Below are positions 28,357 to 37,447 of a stretch of DNA of 64,000 nucleotides, one piece after another. The notes below the pieces were generated by a model. The model saw only the letters and a list, made by a program, of their open reading frames with translations, had not been told where the DNA came from and did no database searches. Origin of the DNA: Aeoliella sp052161615 (GTDB lineage: Bacteria > Planctomycetota > Planctomycetia > Pirellulales > Lacipirellulaceae); NCBI RefSeq assembly GCF_052161615.1, contig NZ_CP197417.1, forward strand, positions 4,216,001-4,280,000. The letters run 5' to 3'. The position numbers and the translations under genes are program-made. Every line of letters begins with the position of its first letter. The first letter of the stretch is position 1.

Positions 28357-30207
28357 GTGCTCCAGCAGTCAATTTCGCAAACGGTTTTACTCTTTGTTCG
28401 CACGTTGGCCTTGGCGTTTTTATCATGGGGAGCATCGCTGCCATTCACTCACGCGCAGTCGTTGATACCAGGCGGACCGATTGGGGTGCGACTTGAGAAG
28501 GTGGTCGATGGTCTTAATGGCGAACTAAGTGGCAACACCGCCAACACGCGAACGCAAATGATCCCGATTGACATGACCCCTTTGGGCGACGGGCGGCAGT
28601 TGATCCTGACCCTCACCGGGCATGTGCGTCTGCTCAACGCCGATGGCTCACTTCAACCAGGTGCCTACTTTGACACCTACAACAGCAATTCGCCCCCCTT
28701 CATTCCCACCAGCGGAGGCGAGATCACCGATTTCCGCCAGATCGGCAACACCAGCATCGCCGCCCATCCTGGCTTTCTTGACCCTCAAAGTCGGGGCTAT
28801 GGAAAACTCTACGTCCTCACCAGTGAGCTCCCCGGCAGCGCGCCGGCCGACTTCGACGATGGCGTCAACTCGATCGTCGATAGCGTGGTCACCGAATGGA
28901 CCATCGCCCCTTCGGCCATCACCAGTGCCACGCAGCTCACGCTCTCTGGTCCTGGCGCCAACGTGACGCAGCGTGAAGTGATGCGGTCGCAACGACCTGG
29001 CATCATTCACACGCTGGTCGACATGGCGTTTGGCGACGATGAAACACTTTACCTAACGAGCGGTGACGGCGGCGGCAACGCCTTTCCCAACACCGAAGGT
29101 AACGCGTTCAACCAGGATCGCTTCACCAATGCGCTCGACCCCCGCAACATCTTCGGGTCGGTGCTGCGCATCGATCCGCTCGACCTGCCTGGCGACACCC
29201 GGCCGACCGGCGGGTTGAACCAGCAGTACCGCATCCCGCTCGATAACTTCGGCGTCACCGACGGCGACCCCGATACGCTCGCCGAGACCTTCGCCTACGG
29301 CTTGCGAAGCCCTTACCGAATCAACGTCGACCAAGTCACTGGCGATGTCTACATCGGCGATGTCGGCGAGGGTTCGCGTGAGGAGATTAACCGGATTGAG
29401 AACGGCGGCAACTTCGGTTGGGGTGCTTACGAGGGAACGAATGTCGTCCGTGGTGATCTTCTGAATCGCGCCGTCGGAGCCATCGGGCCTGTGTTCGAGC
29501 TTTATCACAGTCTCGGCGGACAGAGCGAATCGACCAACATCATCGGCGGGTTCGTCTACCGTGGTTCGGCAATACCCGAACTGGAAGGGATGTACGTCTT
29601 CGCCGACGTCGGCGAGAACAATGGTGGGCAGCCCACGAATGTCGTCGAGCTCTACTATGGCGATCCCGATACTACGAACACTTCCTCGCGAGATGATCTC
29701 TATCAGTTGCAGATCGAGCTACCCGAGGGCGAAGTGCTTCCCGATCGCATCTGGAGCATCGCCGAGGACGAGCAAGGCGAACTCTACTTGCTGGTGGGCC
29801 CCGATCGCCTCGACCTTTTTAACCGCCAGCCAGGCGAAACCGACGGGGAAATATGGAAGCTCGCAGCGCCGGAGTTCGTGTTAAACGGCATCGCGGGCGA
29901 CATCAACCAAGACGGCTTCGTCAACGGCGACGGCACCGGCCTGGCGACCGAGGACGATGTAGCCGCGTTCGTTGCCAACTACTTCGCCACGGGCTACACC
30001 AGCGCCTTCGACCGAGTCACCCATGGCGATCTCAACCTCGACGGCCGCACGGACGTGCTCGACTGGTTCATCCTCTACCAGAATCACGAGAACGCCGATT
30101 CGCTTGACCTGGCCGACTTGCTGGCGGGACATCGCGTACCAGAGCCGAGCACACTACTGCTAGTAGCAATCGGCGTTTGCACTGTGCTGCTTCGCCGGTG
30201 GGCGTGA
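28357..30207 (+). CDS. Glucose/sorbosone dehydrogenase-like beta-propeller with dockerin-like cassette and PEP-CTERM signal
   Basis: Start at the GTG at 28357, six bases after AGGGGAG; this gives a normal signal peptide ending FTHAQ. The 616-residue protein has a six-bladed PQQ-type sugar dehydrogenase-like propeller (about 25-500) with LYLTSGDGGGNAFPN, FAYGLRSPYRINVD, VYIGDVGEGSREEINRIENG, NFGWGAYEG and FVYRGSAIPELEGMYVFAD. A dockerin-like cassette follows (GDINQDGFVNGDGTG, GDLNLDGRTDVLDWFILYQ). The tail is VPEP, hydrophobic, LLRRWA: a PEP-CTERM exosortase signal. The cassette closely matches module 3 of the tandem protein at 19915-23688. Probably a surface-attached oxidoreductase or sugar-binding propeller; PQQ use is not proven. 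Confidence 0.9.
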   Translation: MLQQSISQTVLLFVRTLALAFLSWGASLPFTHAQSLIPGGPIGVRLEKVVDGLNGELSGNTANTRTQMIPIDMTPLGDGRQLILTLTGHVRLLNADGSLQPGAYFDTYNSNSPPFIPTSGGEITDFRQIGNTSIAAHPGFLDPQSRGYGKLYVLTSELPGSAPADFDDGVNSIVDSVVTEWTIAPSAITSATQLTLSGPGANVTQREVMRSQRPGIIHTLVDMAFGDDETLYLTSGDGGGNAFPNTEGNAFNQDRFTNALDPRNIFGSVLRIDPLDLPGDTRPTGGLNQQYRIPLDNFGVTDGDPDTLAETFAYGLRSPYRINVDQVTGDVYIGDVGEGSREEINRIENGGNFGWGAYEGTNVVRGDLLNRAVGAIGPVFELYHSLGGQSESTNIIGGFVYRGSAIPELEGMYVFADVGENNGGQPTNVVELYYGDPDTTNTSSRDDLYQLQIELPEGEVLPDRIWSIAEDEQGELYLLVGPDRLDLFNRQPGETDGEIWKLAAPEFVLNGIAGDINQDGFVNGDGTGLATEDDVAAFVANYFATGYTSAFDRVTHGDLNLDGRTDVLDWFILYQNHENADSLDLADLLAGHRVPEPSTLLLVAIGVCTVLLRRWA

Positions 30208-30214
30208 AGTGTGC

Positions 30215-31831
30215 TCAATCTAAGTCGAACCAATGGGCAATCACGCTGATATCGTGCCAGTCGCGATGGTTGTAGATGTGCGGGCTGTCTTCGAAACCGA
30301 AGATTAGGTGGTCTTTGCCGCCGGCGAACTTGCGGAGGCTACTGACTCGCCAAGGATCTTCTTGTGTCTCGCCATAACTCCGCCGCAGCGCCTGGAACAG
30401 GTACTGCTGCGGCTCGTCGGTGTAGTTGGTGATGACGAACACGCCGCGGTCCGAAGGCTGACTCTTGTCTTTCACGTAAGGCGTCCCTTCGTCCATCCAC
30501 AGAATCCGCTGCGTCTTGCTCTCGACGATGCGAAATCCATTCTGCAGCTCCGCGTTGCAAGTTACCGTCATCACAAGCCGCTTACCCGCCGGAACCTCCA
30601 GTGCACATCCTCTGTCAATCTCGTCGGTGACTAGTTTCCCCTGGATCGGCGTTGGCGAGTAATCGACGGTGTTGGATGCCAAGGCTTTCACTGCATCCAT
30701 GGATTCCGGTCGATGCAGGTGAATAGTGGCAACCATGTCGTTGTAGTCGAGGTCGGGATCGTAGTCGTCGAACGCCAGGTTCGAAGCCGGTTCGTAACCA
30801 CGGTCGTCCCAGCCCACGACCAGCAGTTCATCCCGCTGCAAGCGGACGCGGCAATCGCTTTGGTACCAGTTTTCGTCCTCGGACTGTTGCGGCAGGATAT
30901 GTGAACCGGCAAATAGGAAGTAGCGTGTCGAGTTGGTCGCGTTGTATTCCGAACACCTGCCCACGCAGCCTTGCCGGCGGAGAGGCAAAGAAATGTCGTC
31001 ATTGAGCAAGTTGTTGAATGACGACCAACCACCGCCAATCCGTCCGTCGCTCGCGATCTCCATCATGCTCAACGCGTTTTGGCTGATGGCAGAGGCGTCA
31101 ATACGCACGTCCATCTGCTGACCGGGCTCAAGAGCCACGAGGTAGCCTCGCTCCACACCACTCTCGTTCCGTTCCAGCCACGCAGTGCCCGTGCTGGGAA
31201 GCCCGGCCATCGCGCCCTCGAACGGAGCCTGGCTGGAAGTGAAGCGAATCCCGCTGATCGCTTCGGTGCGAGTGATCTGGCTCAACAGGTGAAGGGCACG
31301 GTCGTTGCGAACCACAGTCTCGCTCGAAGCGACTTCGATACTCGACTCGAGCTTTGGCACTTCCGCTGGCACTGCCGCAATGCTGGCCTGTGGCAGGTTA
31401 GAGCTGGCGTCCTTACGAAAGAACTGAGTCGCGAGCAGCGCGATGAGCATCATTCCGGCGATCATCCCGGGCCACGACCAACCGGCCATGCCTGTCGAGC
31501 GGTTAGCGAGCCGACCCACTCGGCGAGACCGATCGTTAACACTGTCGGCCAGATCAATGTCCATTCGTTGGGCGAGTTCGCGGCAACTCGCGCCCGTTCC
31601 GCAAGTTCCTGGCTCCATTGCCTCCGGTACCACCGAGCGAAAGCTCAACTGCGTCAGATTGAGTTCGTTCTGGATCAGCAACTGATGCCTCAGCGTACGG
31701 GCGTAGTAATCCTGTAGGTCGGCGTGACCTTCGAGCATCTCGCCCAGCTTTCGCAGGTCGTCGTCCGATGCCCCACCGTCGGCAATGGCAGCCACGCAGT
31801 GGTCGATGTGGGAAATCTCGTGATCCATCAT
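30215..31831 (-). CDS. Sigma-factor-linked single-pass membrane protein with DUF4114-like motifs
   Basis: A 538-residue protein with a cytoplasmic N-terminal domain (about 1-115) of the type seen in Planctomycete FecR-like regulators (DDDLRKLGEMLEGHADLQDYY, cut here to DLRKLGEMLEGHADLQDYY). It has one membrane segment (118-138, WPGMIAGMMLIALLATQFF) and a long external region. In the external part, GYEPASNLAFDDYDPDLDYNDMV (about 335-358; key residues DYDPDLDYNDM) matches the DUF4114 acidic, likely Ca-binding motif. A second, weaker copy closes the protein (FEDSPHIYNHRDWHDISV). It lies just downstream of a sigma-factor gene on the same strand, so an anti-sigma or signal-sensing role is inferred. 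Its external domain differs from the LamG regulator at 25602. Confidence 0.7.
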   Translation of the reverse strand: MMDHEISHIDHCVAAIADGGASDDDLRKLGEMLEGHADLQDYYARTLRHQLLIQNELNLTQLSFRSVVPEAMEPGTCGTGASCRELAQRMDIDLADSVNDRSRRVGRLANRSTGMAGWSWPGMIAGMMLIALLATQFFRKDASSNLPQASIAAVPAEVPKLESSIEVASSETVVRNDRALHLLSQITRTEAISGIRFTSSQAPFEGAMAGLPSTGTAWLERNESGVERGYLVALEPGQQMDVRIDASAISQNALSMMEIASDGRIGGGWSSFNNLLNDDISLPLRRQGCVGRCSEYNATNSTRYFLFAGSHILPQQSEDENWYQSDCRVRLQRDELLVVGWDDRGYEPASNLAFDDYDPDLDYNDMVATIHLHRPESMDAVKALASNTVDYSPTPIQGKLVTDEIDRGCALEVPAGKRLVMTVTCNAELQNGFRIVESKTQRILWMDEGTPYVKDKSQPSDRGVFVITNYTDEPQQYLFQALRRSYGETQEDPWRVSSLRKFAGGKDHLIFGFEDSPHIYNHRDWHDISVIAHWFDLD

Positions 31832-31918
31832 GGGAGCTCGCCTATTTGCTCGGTCGAGTTGGATTAAGTATTGAGGAAGGAAAAGTCTAGATAGCGATTG
31901 TGAGGAAACAGTTAATGA

Positions 31919-32467
31919 CTAATCGCGCAGCGTGCTGTGGGCGAGGTTTCGCTCGATGCATTGAGCCAGGATTCGCCGTAACCGCATCAACTGCACTTTA
32001 ATCGCCGACTCCGTCTTGCCGAGTTTCTTGGCGATCACGGCGATGGAGAGTTCGTCCGCGTAACGATCTCGCAGCAGCCCCGCATTAGCGCTACTCACTT
32101 TGCTCATGCAATCGCGAAGTGCCACACGCGACTCAAGTTCATCCTGGGCAGTGCTTTCTTGACTTGCCAGCTCAGCAATCAAGATGTTGCTGAACACGTG
32201 CCGCTCGCGCTGCTTGTCACGAAGATAAGCTTGCACCTGCCAGTAACAAATCTGCCTTGCCCATGCGCCGAAGTCCGATCCCATGGTGAACTCATTCACC
32301 TTGCGCCACATCACGAGGTTGGCTTCTTGCAGGACGTTCTGCGCGGCGTCGACGTTGCCTAATAGCATGGTGATGTAGTGTTGCAAGCGAAACTGTTCGC
32401 TGGTCAACAATTGAACGAACGACTCGTTCGTCTCACCCCGACAATCGGCCTGTGGTTTGGGGGCCAT
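31919..32467 (-). CDS. Sigma-70 family (ECF-like, Planctomycete type) sigma factor, paralogue
   Basis: Start chosen at the ATG at 32467 (MAPKPQADCRGETNESF, 182 aa), eight bases after GAGAGG; ATGs at 32473 and 32521 are possible. Region 2: NVDAAQNVLQEANLVMWRK and FGAWARQICYWQVQAYLRD; region 4: LSIAVIAKKLGKTESAIKVQ. The shared block VLQEANLVMWRK and the overall alignment mark it as a paralogue of the sigma factor at 27359-27871. Its stop is 87 bases from the start of the membrane protein downstream, so the two probably form an operon divergent from the DUF1559 gene. Confidence 0.93.
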   Translation of the reverse strand: MAPKPQADCRGETNESFVQLLTSEQFRLQHYITMLLGNVDAAQNVLQEANLVMWRKVNEFTMGSDFGAWARQICYWQVQAYLRDKQRERHVFSNILIAELASQESTAQDELESRVALRDCMSKVSSANAGLLRDRYADELSIAVIAKKLGKTESAIKVQLMRLRRILAQCIERNLAHSTLRD

Positions 32468-33064
32468 CGGCATTACCTCTCGTTGCAAGATAGATGCTCC
32501 TCGCTGTATTGGCGAAGACATCACGCGATCGCGGTCGCGTTTTGGAGTGGGTGCTGCCTGTGCGGTAAGTATACACAAACGCAATAGAACGCCAGCGCCT
32601 ACTACGAAGATTTTCCCACCAGAGCGCCGCGCGGCTCTCTTGCATCCTGCCCCACCATCGGGGCTACCCATAGGTGCTTCGTAGCGCGAGTCCGCAATCG
32701 CCGAGTTCCTTCCAAAAACTTACGTAACCAATCCACAGCCCCTCGGTATTATCTTCCCGACACGGGCGAACTGCGTGTGTGAACCCCTTGTTTTTACCAA
32801 TCGCTGGCGGACCAAACCTGAGGCGCAAGCTGCGGGCTCCGTGCGGCAAAAGAGTTGAGTGGTGGTTTTTGCCTGTCGCCACAAAGCTTGGGTCGTGCCT
32901 TGGTCGCTACTACCGAGCCTGGGGAGGTTGCCGGTAGCTGGCTTGTGCTACTTGTGTATTGATTGCGGGCGGCGAAGTGGTCCGGTCGTGCCGAAGGTCC
33001 AACCCTCGGTAGGTCCGGTTTGCGGAAGGTTTCCATATTCCATCTCGCCACGCCGGAGTGCGCA
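32468..33064. other. Divergent intergenic region between sigma factor and DUF1559 gene
   Basis: This 597-base stretch holds no frame with convincing coding character; open frames on both strands are extensions of the flanking genes. It should contain the two divergent promoters. No repeat or RNA gene recognised. Confidence 0.4.
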
Positions 33065-34192
33065 ATGCGAAGTCGTAGCCCAGTGCTCGCCTCTTCTATC
33101 TGTCCAATCAGTCTACGGGCCTTCACGCTCGTCGAGTTGCTGGTGGTGATCGCCATCATTGGCATTCTCGTCGCGCTACTTCTTCCCGCCGTCCAAGCCG
33201 CGCGAGAGTCCGCTCGCCGCGCGCAGTGCATCAGCCAACAGAAAAACCTGTCCCTGGCGATGCTCAACCACGAGTCGACCTACAAGCAGTGGCCATCGTC
33301 TGGGTGGTTTGGAAGCTGGACCGGCGACCCCGATCGTGGCAGCGGCGCCGATCAGCCGGGAAGTTGGCTTTTCTCCATTCTGCCATTCGTCGAGCAAGAA
33401 CAACTGCACGACATGGGTTCCGGACTCACTGGTACCGCTAGGCAGGAGGCTCTCATTGCTCGCGATCAAATTCCGTTGAGCATCATGAATTGCCCTAGCC
33501 GCCGCGCAGCCAAGGCTTATCCGGCCGTAACGACCGGCGCAATTTCGGGGAGTGGTACTGGAACGACTACTATTACCTACAACGCACCTCAGCATGCCCG
33601 AGCGGACTACGCGGTGAATGTTGGAGATGTACCGCGGTCGGATGTCGACTGCCAAGCCCTCTCCCCGCGAGCGTACTACACAGACGCCACCCGCCCCGTC
33701 GGTTGGCCGCCGCGACTCACCACCTTCAACGGCATCTCCTACTGCGGTACGGCGGTGAAAATCAAAGCCGTTACCGATGGCCTCAGCAACACCATCTGCA
33801 TCGGTGAGCGCTACTTGCCCACCGATAGCTACGACACGGGCACATGGATCGCCGACGACTGGAGCATGTACACCGGCTTCCAGGACGATTTGGCTCGCTC
33901 CACGTTCTACGACGGATATCAGCCTACCCACTTGCCTGCACCCGACACAACCATCAAATCCGAGTTCAAAGATACCAAGGTCAGCATGATCGTCGCTGGC
34001 ACGGCCACCAACGTCACCGTCGAACCATGGCGTGAAGTGTTTGGCGGCCCCCACGCGGGCGGCGTGATTGTGGCCAAGTGCGACGGTTCGGTTGACTTAA
34101 TTGAATACGACATCGATGCCCAGGTCTGGCGGCGACTAGGGCATCGATCGGATGAAGGAGCGGACGTGGTCATCAAGCGTCGGTCGAATTGA
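33065..34192 (+). CDS. DUF1559 prepilin-like protein, second copy
   Basis: Start at the ATG at 33065 (MRSRSPVLASSI), seven bases after GGAG. The 375 residues show the prepilin N-terminus LRAFTLVELLVVIAIIGIL, the block AARESARRAQCISQQKNLSLAMLNHES, the GLSNTICIGERYLP block and the C-terminal FGGPHAGGVIVAKCDGSVDLIEY, which corresponds to the HxG...DGS motif of the family. It is followed by a tandem PEP-CTERM gene on the same strand, mirroring the order sigma/regulator, DUF1559, tandem PEP-CTERM on the left side of the island. Confidence 0.92.
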   Translation: MRSRSPVLASSICPISLRAFTLVELLVVIAIIGILVALLLPAVQAARESARRAQCISQQKNLSLAMLNHESTYKQWPSSGWFGSWTGDPDRGSGADQPGSWLFSILPFVEQEQLHDMGSGLTGTARQEALIARDQIPLSIMNCPSRRAAKAYPAVTTGAISGSGTGTTTITYNAPQHARADYAVNVGDVPRSDVDCQALSPRAYYTDATRPVGWPPRLTTFNGISYCGTAVKIKAVTDGLSNTICIGERYLPTDSYDTGTWIADDWSMYTGFQDDLARSTFYDGYQPTHLPAPDTTIKSEFKDTKVSMIVAGTATNVTVEPWREVFGGPHAGGVIVAKCDGSVDLIEYDIDAQVWRRLGHRSDEGADVVIKRRSN

Positions 34193-34366
34193 TTCGAGCA
34201 CCGGCACCCACGCGTTCCCCATCCCACCCGCCCATCAACACTTACCCAGAATGGGTAGCAGCGAAGCCTTTCCGCTGTCCCTCCTGCGCTGCCACACGTC
34301 GCTTCTTAAAGCGCACGGGGCATTGTGAAATCGTTCCCACCTTCGATACGCCCGTACGGTACCCCT

Positions 34367-37300
34367 ATGTCCCAACGATCGTTCCAGTTGCGTCTAGCGT
34401 TGTTCGTCGCCTTCGGACTCCTGCCGAGCATCAGTTCGGCCATTAACTTCCTCTCGCCAAATGACCCCATCATCGCGATCGACACTGACGGCGGAACTCA
34501 AGCCGTTCCGCCCGCGAACGAGGGTGTGGCCAATTTGTTCGACAATAAGTTCGCGATGCCGGTCGCGGGTAGCCCCGATCCTGCGGTGGATGGCACCAAG
34601 TACCTAAACTTTGGCGGGGCCGGCTCGGGCGTGATCGTTACGCCGCAGCCGGGAACCATCGTGCAGGGACTCACCTACTACACCGCCAACGATGCAATGG
34701 ACCGCGACCCCACCTCGTACTCGCTGTGGGGGACGAACGACAGCATCACCAGCCTCGCCAACGGTCGCGGGAACAACGAAAATTGGACCCTTATCTCCGC
34801 CGGTGCACTGGCTCCACCCACCGAACGATACGCAGCAGGCGAAATCGTCAACTTCGCCAACAACACCAGCTATAGTTCCTATCGCGTTGTATTTCCAACG
34901 GTTCGCACGGCAACGTCCATCTTTCAACTTGGCGAGTTGAGTCTGCTGGACGGCGGAGGGGTCGACGTGACCGATCCCAGCAACAGTGCCATCGCGATCG
35001 ACTACATTCCCCCCGGAACGAGTGCCTCTCCCGCGGGCGAAGATGTCGCGAAAGCCATCGACCGCAATGTAGAAACCAAGTACTTGAACTCCGGCGCTCG
35101 TGCCGGCTCCGGGGGCACGAATGGTCGCAACAGCGGATTCATCGTGACGCCCGCCGCTGGAGCCACGGTCGTTAATGGCTTCCGGATCACTACCGCCAAC
35201 GATCTCCCGGGCCGCGATCCCAGCAGCTACAAGCTCTACGGCACCAACGATGCCATCACCAGCGTGAATCACAGCGTGGGCGATGCCGAGAATTGGACGC
35301 TGATCGACGAGGGCACTCTCGAATTGCCGGAGGGCCGGTTTACGCCCAGCTCGATCATTCCCGTGGACAACCTTGGTGGCACTTCCTACACGTCCTATCG
35401 AATGGTGTTCCCTACGATTAAGGCCGTCACCAACCTTCCGATGCAGATCGCCGAAGTCGAACTGTTCGAAGCCGACGACGCCAAACTGGTAGTGAATCGC
35501 ACGACTGGCACCGTCAGCATTCAAGCTGTGCAAAACGTGACGTTCGGCAGCTACGAAATTGCTTCGGGTTCGTTCGGTTCGCTAAAACCGGGAAGCTGGA
35601 CGCCGATTTCCTCAAACAACTCCGCCGACCCCGACGGTTCGTGGGACGTAACCGGTGCTTCCTCCAACGAGCTGTTGTCGGAGACCGACACCGGGGCTGG
35701 TTTGTCTCTCTTGGCCGGGCAGAGCTACGTCCTGGGCAATATTTTTCAGCTCACTCCCTACGACGACCTTCGCTTCGAATTGTTCGCTCCTGGCGGTGAA
35801 CTCTTATCCGAGACCGTCGAGTTCACCGGTGCGCCTATCACTTTTGGCGATTTCAATCGCTCCGGAAGCATCGACATTAGCGACTATCCCACGCTCGTCG
35901 CGGGCATGGGTGGCAAGTGGAGCGATCTATCGCTCGCCGAGTCGTACTTGAAAGGCGACATGGACGGCGACCTCGATACCGACATCAACGACTTCATCCT
36001 GTTTGTCGACGCGGCCGGCGGGTATCCAGCATTGTTTGGCACCGCCGTGCTAGTTCCCGAACCAAGCTCGGTGTTGCTTCTCGCCCTGCCGCTCGCGGCC
36101 TTAGCCCTCCGCCGCAGAATCCGACTTGCGTCGAGTCTGTCGGCCCTGGCGTTGTTTCTTGGAGTGGAGGGTGTCTCGCAGGCGCAGACCTACACAAGCT
36201 TGGGTGTGGCCACCGTCACCACGCCCGACACGGTAGAGAATGCGCAGTCAACACCCGTCAACCTGTTCGACGACGAGTTCCTCGACCTGGGGGGGGGCGC
36301 GAGCATCGACACCGAGCTCTTTTATTTCAACTACAACAACCCCGATCCCGAGATCAACGTCGGCCTACAATACGCTGGCCTCGGAGGAACGCCCAAGCGG
36401 TTATTCTTCAACTATGGATCGCCTGTAACGACCAACTCGTTTGCCTTCGCCCAGCGGGCGGGTGCCCTGCCCCGCGCCGACCGCGTGGGAACGTTTGAGT
36501 TCTGGTTCAGCGATACCGACTTCGGCTCGACTCTTCCCGAACGTCCTGCGGATTCGGTCACGCGTCTCGATCCGGACGACCCTCGACTGCTTGATAGCTA
36601 CCTTCGCCCTTATGCGTTGCAGCAAGAGTTCACCGCCCAGTACATGGCGATGCGCATCACCATGTCCGAAGTCTCCGTCGGCCAAGCCGCCACGAACATC
36701 GGTGGCAACGAGTTCCGCTTCATGTACGGCACCTCCCCCATCGTGCTAGAGATCGACCGCTCGACCGGCGCCATGTCGCTGCACAACGACGAACCGAATG
36801 CCGCCGGCCTTACCATGAAGGCTTACGAAATTGAGAGCCCGATGGGTGGACTCGTCGGTAGTGCGTTCAATGGCCTCGGTGGCGACGTTCCCGCCTTCCC
36901 CGATGGCAATGGCACCGGATTCAACGGTTGGGATACGGGGGCCTCGAACAGCGCCTACCACCTCACCGAGTTAAACTTCAGCAGCACTTCCGTGCTCGCT
37001 GCCGGCATCAACAACCTGTCGCTCGGTGCGGCCTACAATTCCAGCGCCGATACCGGCGACGTCCTGTTCCGCTGGACCAACGAATTGGGCCATGTGTTTG
37101 ACGGTGTCGTCCGCTATGTCGGCACCGCGCCGGAAAACGATCCGGGCGATTTCAACGCCGATGGCATCGTGAATCTCGCCGACTACACCGTCTGGCGGGA
37201 TAACTTGGGGGGCGATGCCGCGGCCATTAACTTCAATGGTTCGGGCGGGGCAACCATCACCGCGGCCGACTACGGCGTGTGGAAGTCCAACTTTGGGACC

Positions 37301-37423
37301 AACTACGGAGCGCTCAGCGGATTGGCCGGGTCGTCCGTTGTTCCCGAACCCACCACCCTGGCCCTGTGCACGCTCGCCCTCGCGGCAGCCTGTATTGCTC
37401 GTCGTACTCGCGCCGTGGCGTAG
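34367..37423 (+). CDS. Tandem PEP-CTERM polyprotein with two modules
   Basis: Start at the ATG at 34367 (MSQRSFQLRLALF, 1018 aa), which gives a clean signal peptide ending ISSA; a GTG at 34325 is in frame. Module 1 (26-586) contains two tandem discoidin-like repeats (about 27-196 and 201-369; shared RDPTSYSLWGTNDSIT / RDPSSYKLYGTNDAIT). A linker and a dockerin-like region (about 492-545) precede VPEP at 563-566, a hydrophobic stretch and RRRIR. A second hydrophobic stretch follows directly, ending VSQA (cut after about 606). Module 2 (607-1018) is homologous to modules 1 and 2 of the protein at 19915-23688 (FEFWFSDTDFGS, NIGGNEFRF), with NLADYTVWRDNLGG, VPEP at 992-995 and a basic end. A run of nine G lies in module 2 (36289-36297). 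Confidence 0.85.
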   Translation: MSQRSFQLRLALFVAFGLLPSISSAINFLSPNDPIIAIDTDGGTQAVPPANEGVANLFDNKFAMPVAGSPDPAVDGTKYLNFGGAGSGVIVTPQPGTIVQGLTYYTANDAMDRDPTSYSLWGTNDSITSLANGRGNNENWTLISAGALAPPTERYAAGEIVNFANNTSYSSYRVVFPTVRTATSIFQLGELSLLDGGGVDVTDPSNSAIAIDYIPPGTSASPAGEDVAKAIDRNVETKYLNSGARAGSGGTNGRNSGFIVTPAAGATVVNGFRITTANDLPGRDPSSYKLYGTNDAITSVNHSVGDAENWTLIDEGTLELPEGRFTPSSIIPVDNLGGTSYTSYRMVFPTIKAVTNLPMQIAEVELFEADDAKLVVNRTTGTVSIQAVQNVTFGSYEIASGSFGSLKPGSWTPISSNNSADPDGSWDVTGASSNELLSETDTGAGLSLLAGQSYVLGNIFQLTPYDDLRFELFAPGGELLSETVEFTGAPITFGDFNRSGSIDISDYPTLVAGMGGKWSDLSLAESYLKGDMDGDLDTDINDFILFVDAAGGYPALFGTAVLVPEPSSVLLLALPLAALALRRRIRLASSLSALALFLGVEGVSQAQTYTSLGVATVTTPDTVENAQSTPVNLFDDEFLDLGGGASIDTELFYFNYNNPDPEINVGLQYAGLGGTPKRLFFNYGSPVTTNSFAFAQRAGALPRADRVGTFEFWFSDTDFGSTLPERPADSVTRLDPDDPRLLDSYLRPYALQQEFTAQYMAMRITMSEVSVGQAATNIGGNEFRFMYGTSPIVLEIDRSTGAMSLHNDEPNAAGLTMKAYEIESPMGGLVGSAFNGLGGDVPAFPDGNGTGFNGWDTGASNSAYHLTELNFSSTSVLAAGINNLSLGAAYNSSADTGDVLFRWTNELGHVFDGVVRYVGTAPENDPGDFNADGIVNLADYTVWRDNLGGDAAAINFNGSGGATITAADYGVWKSNFGTNYGALSGLAGSSVVPEPTTLALCTLALAAACIARRTRAVA

Positions 37424-37447
37424 TCCACTCCTACAACCCGCGTCCAA

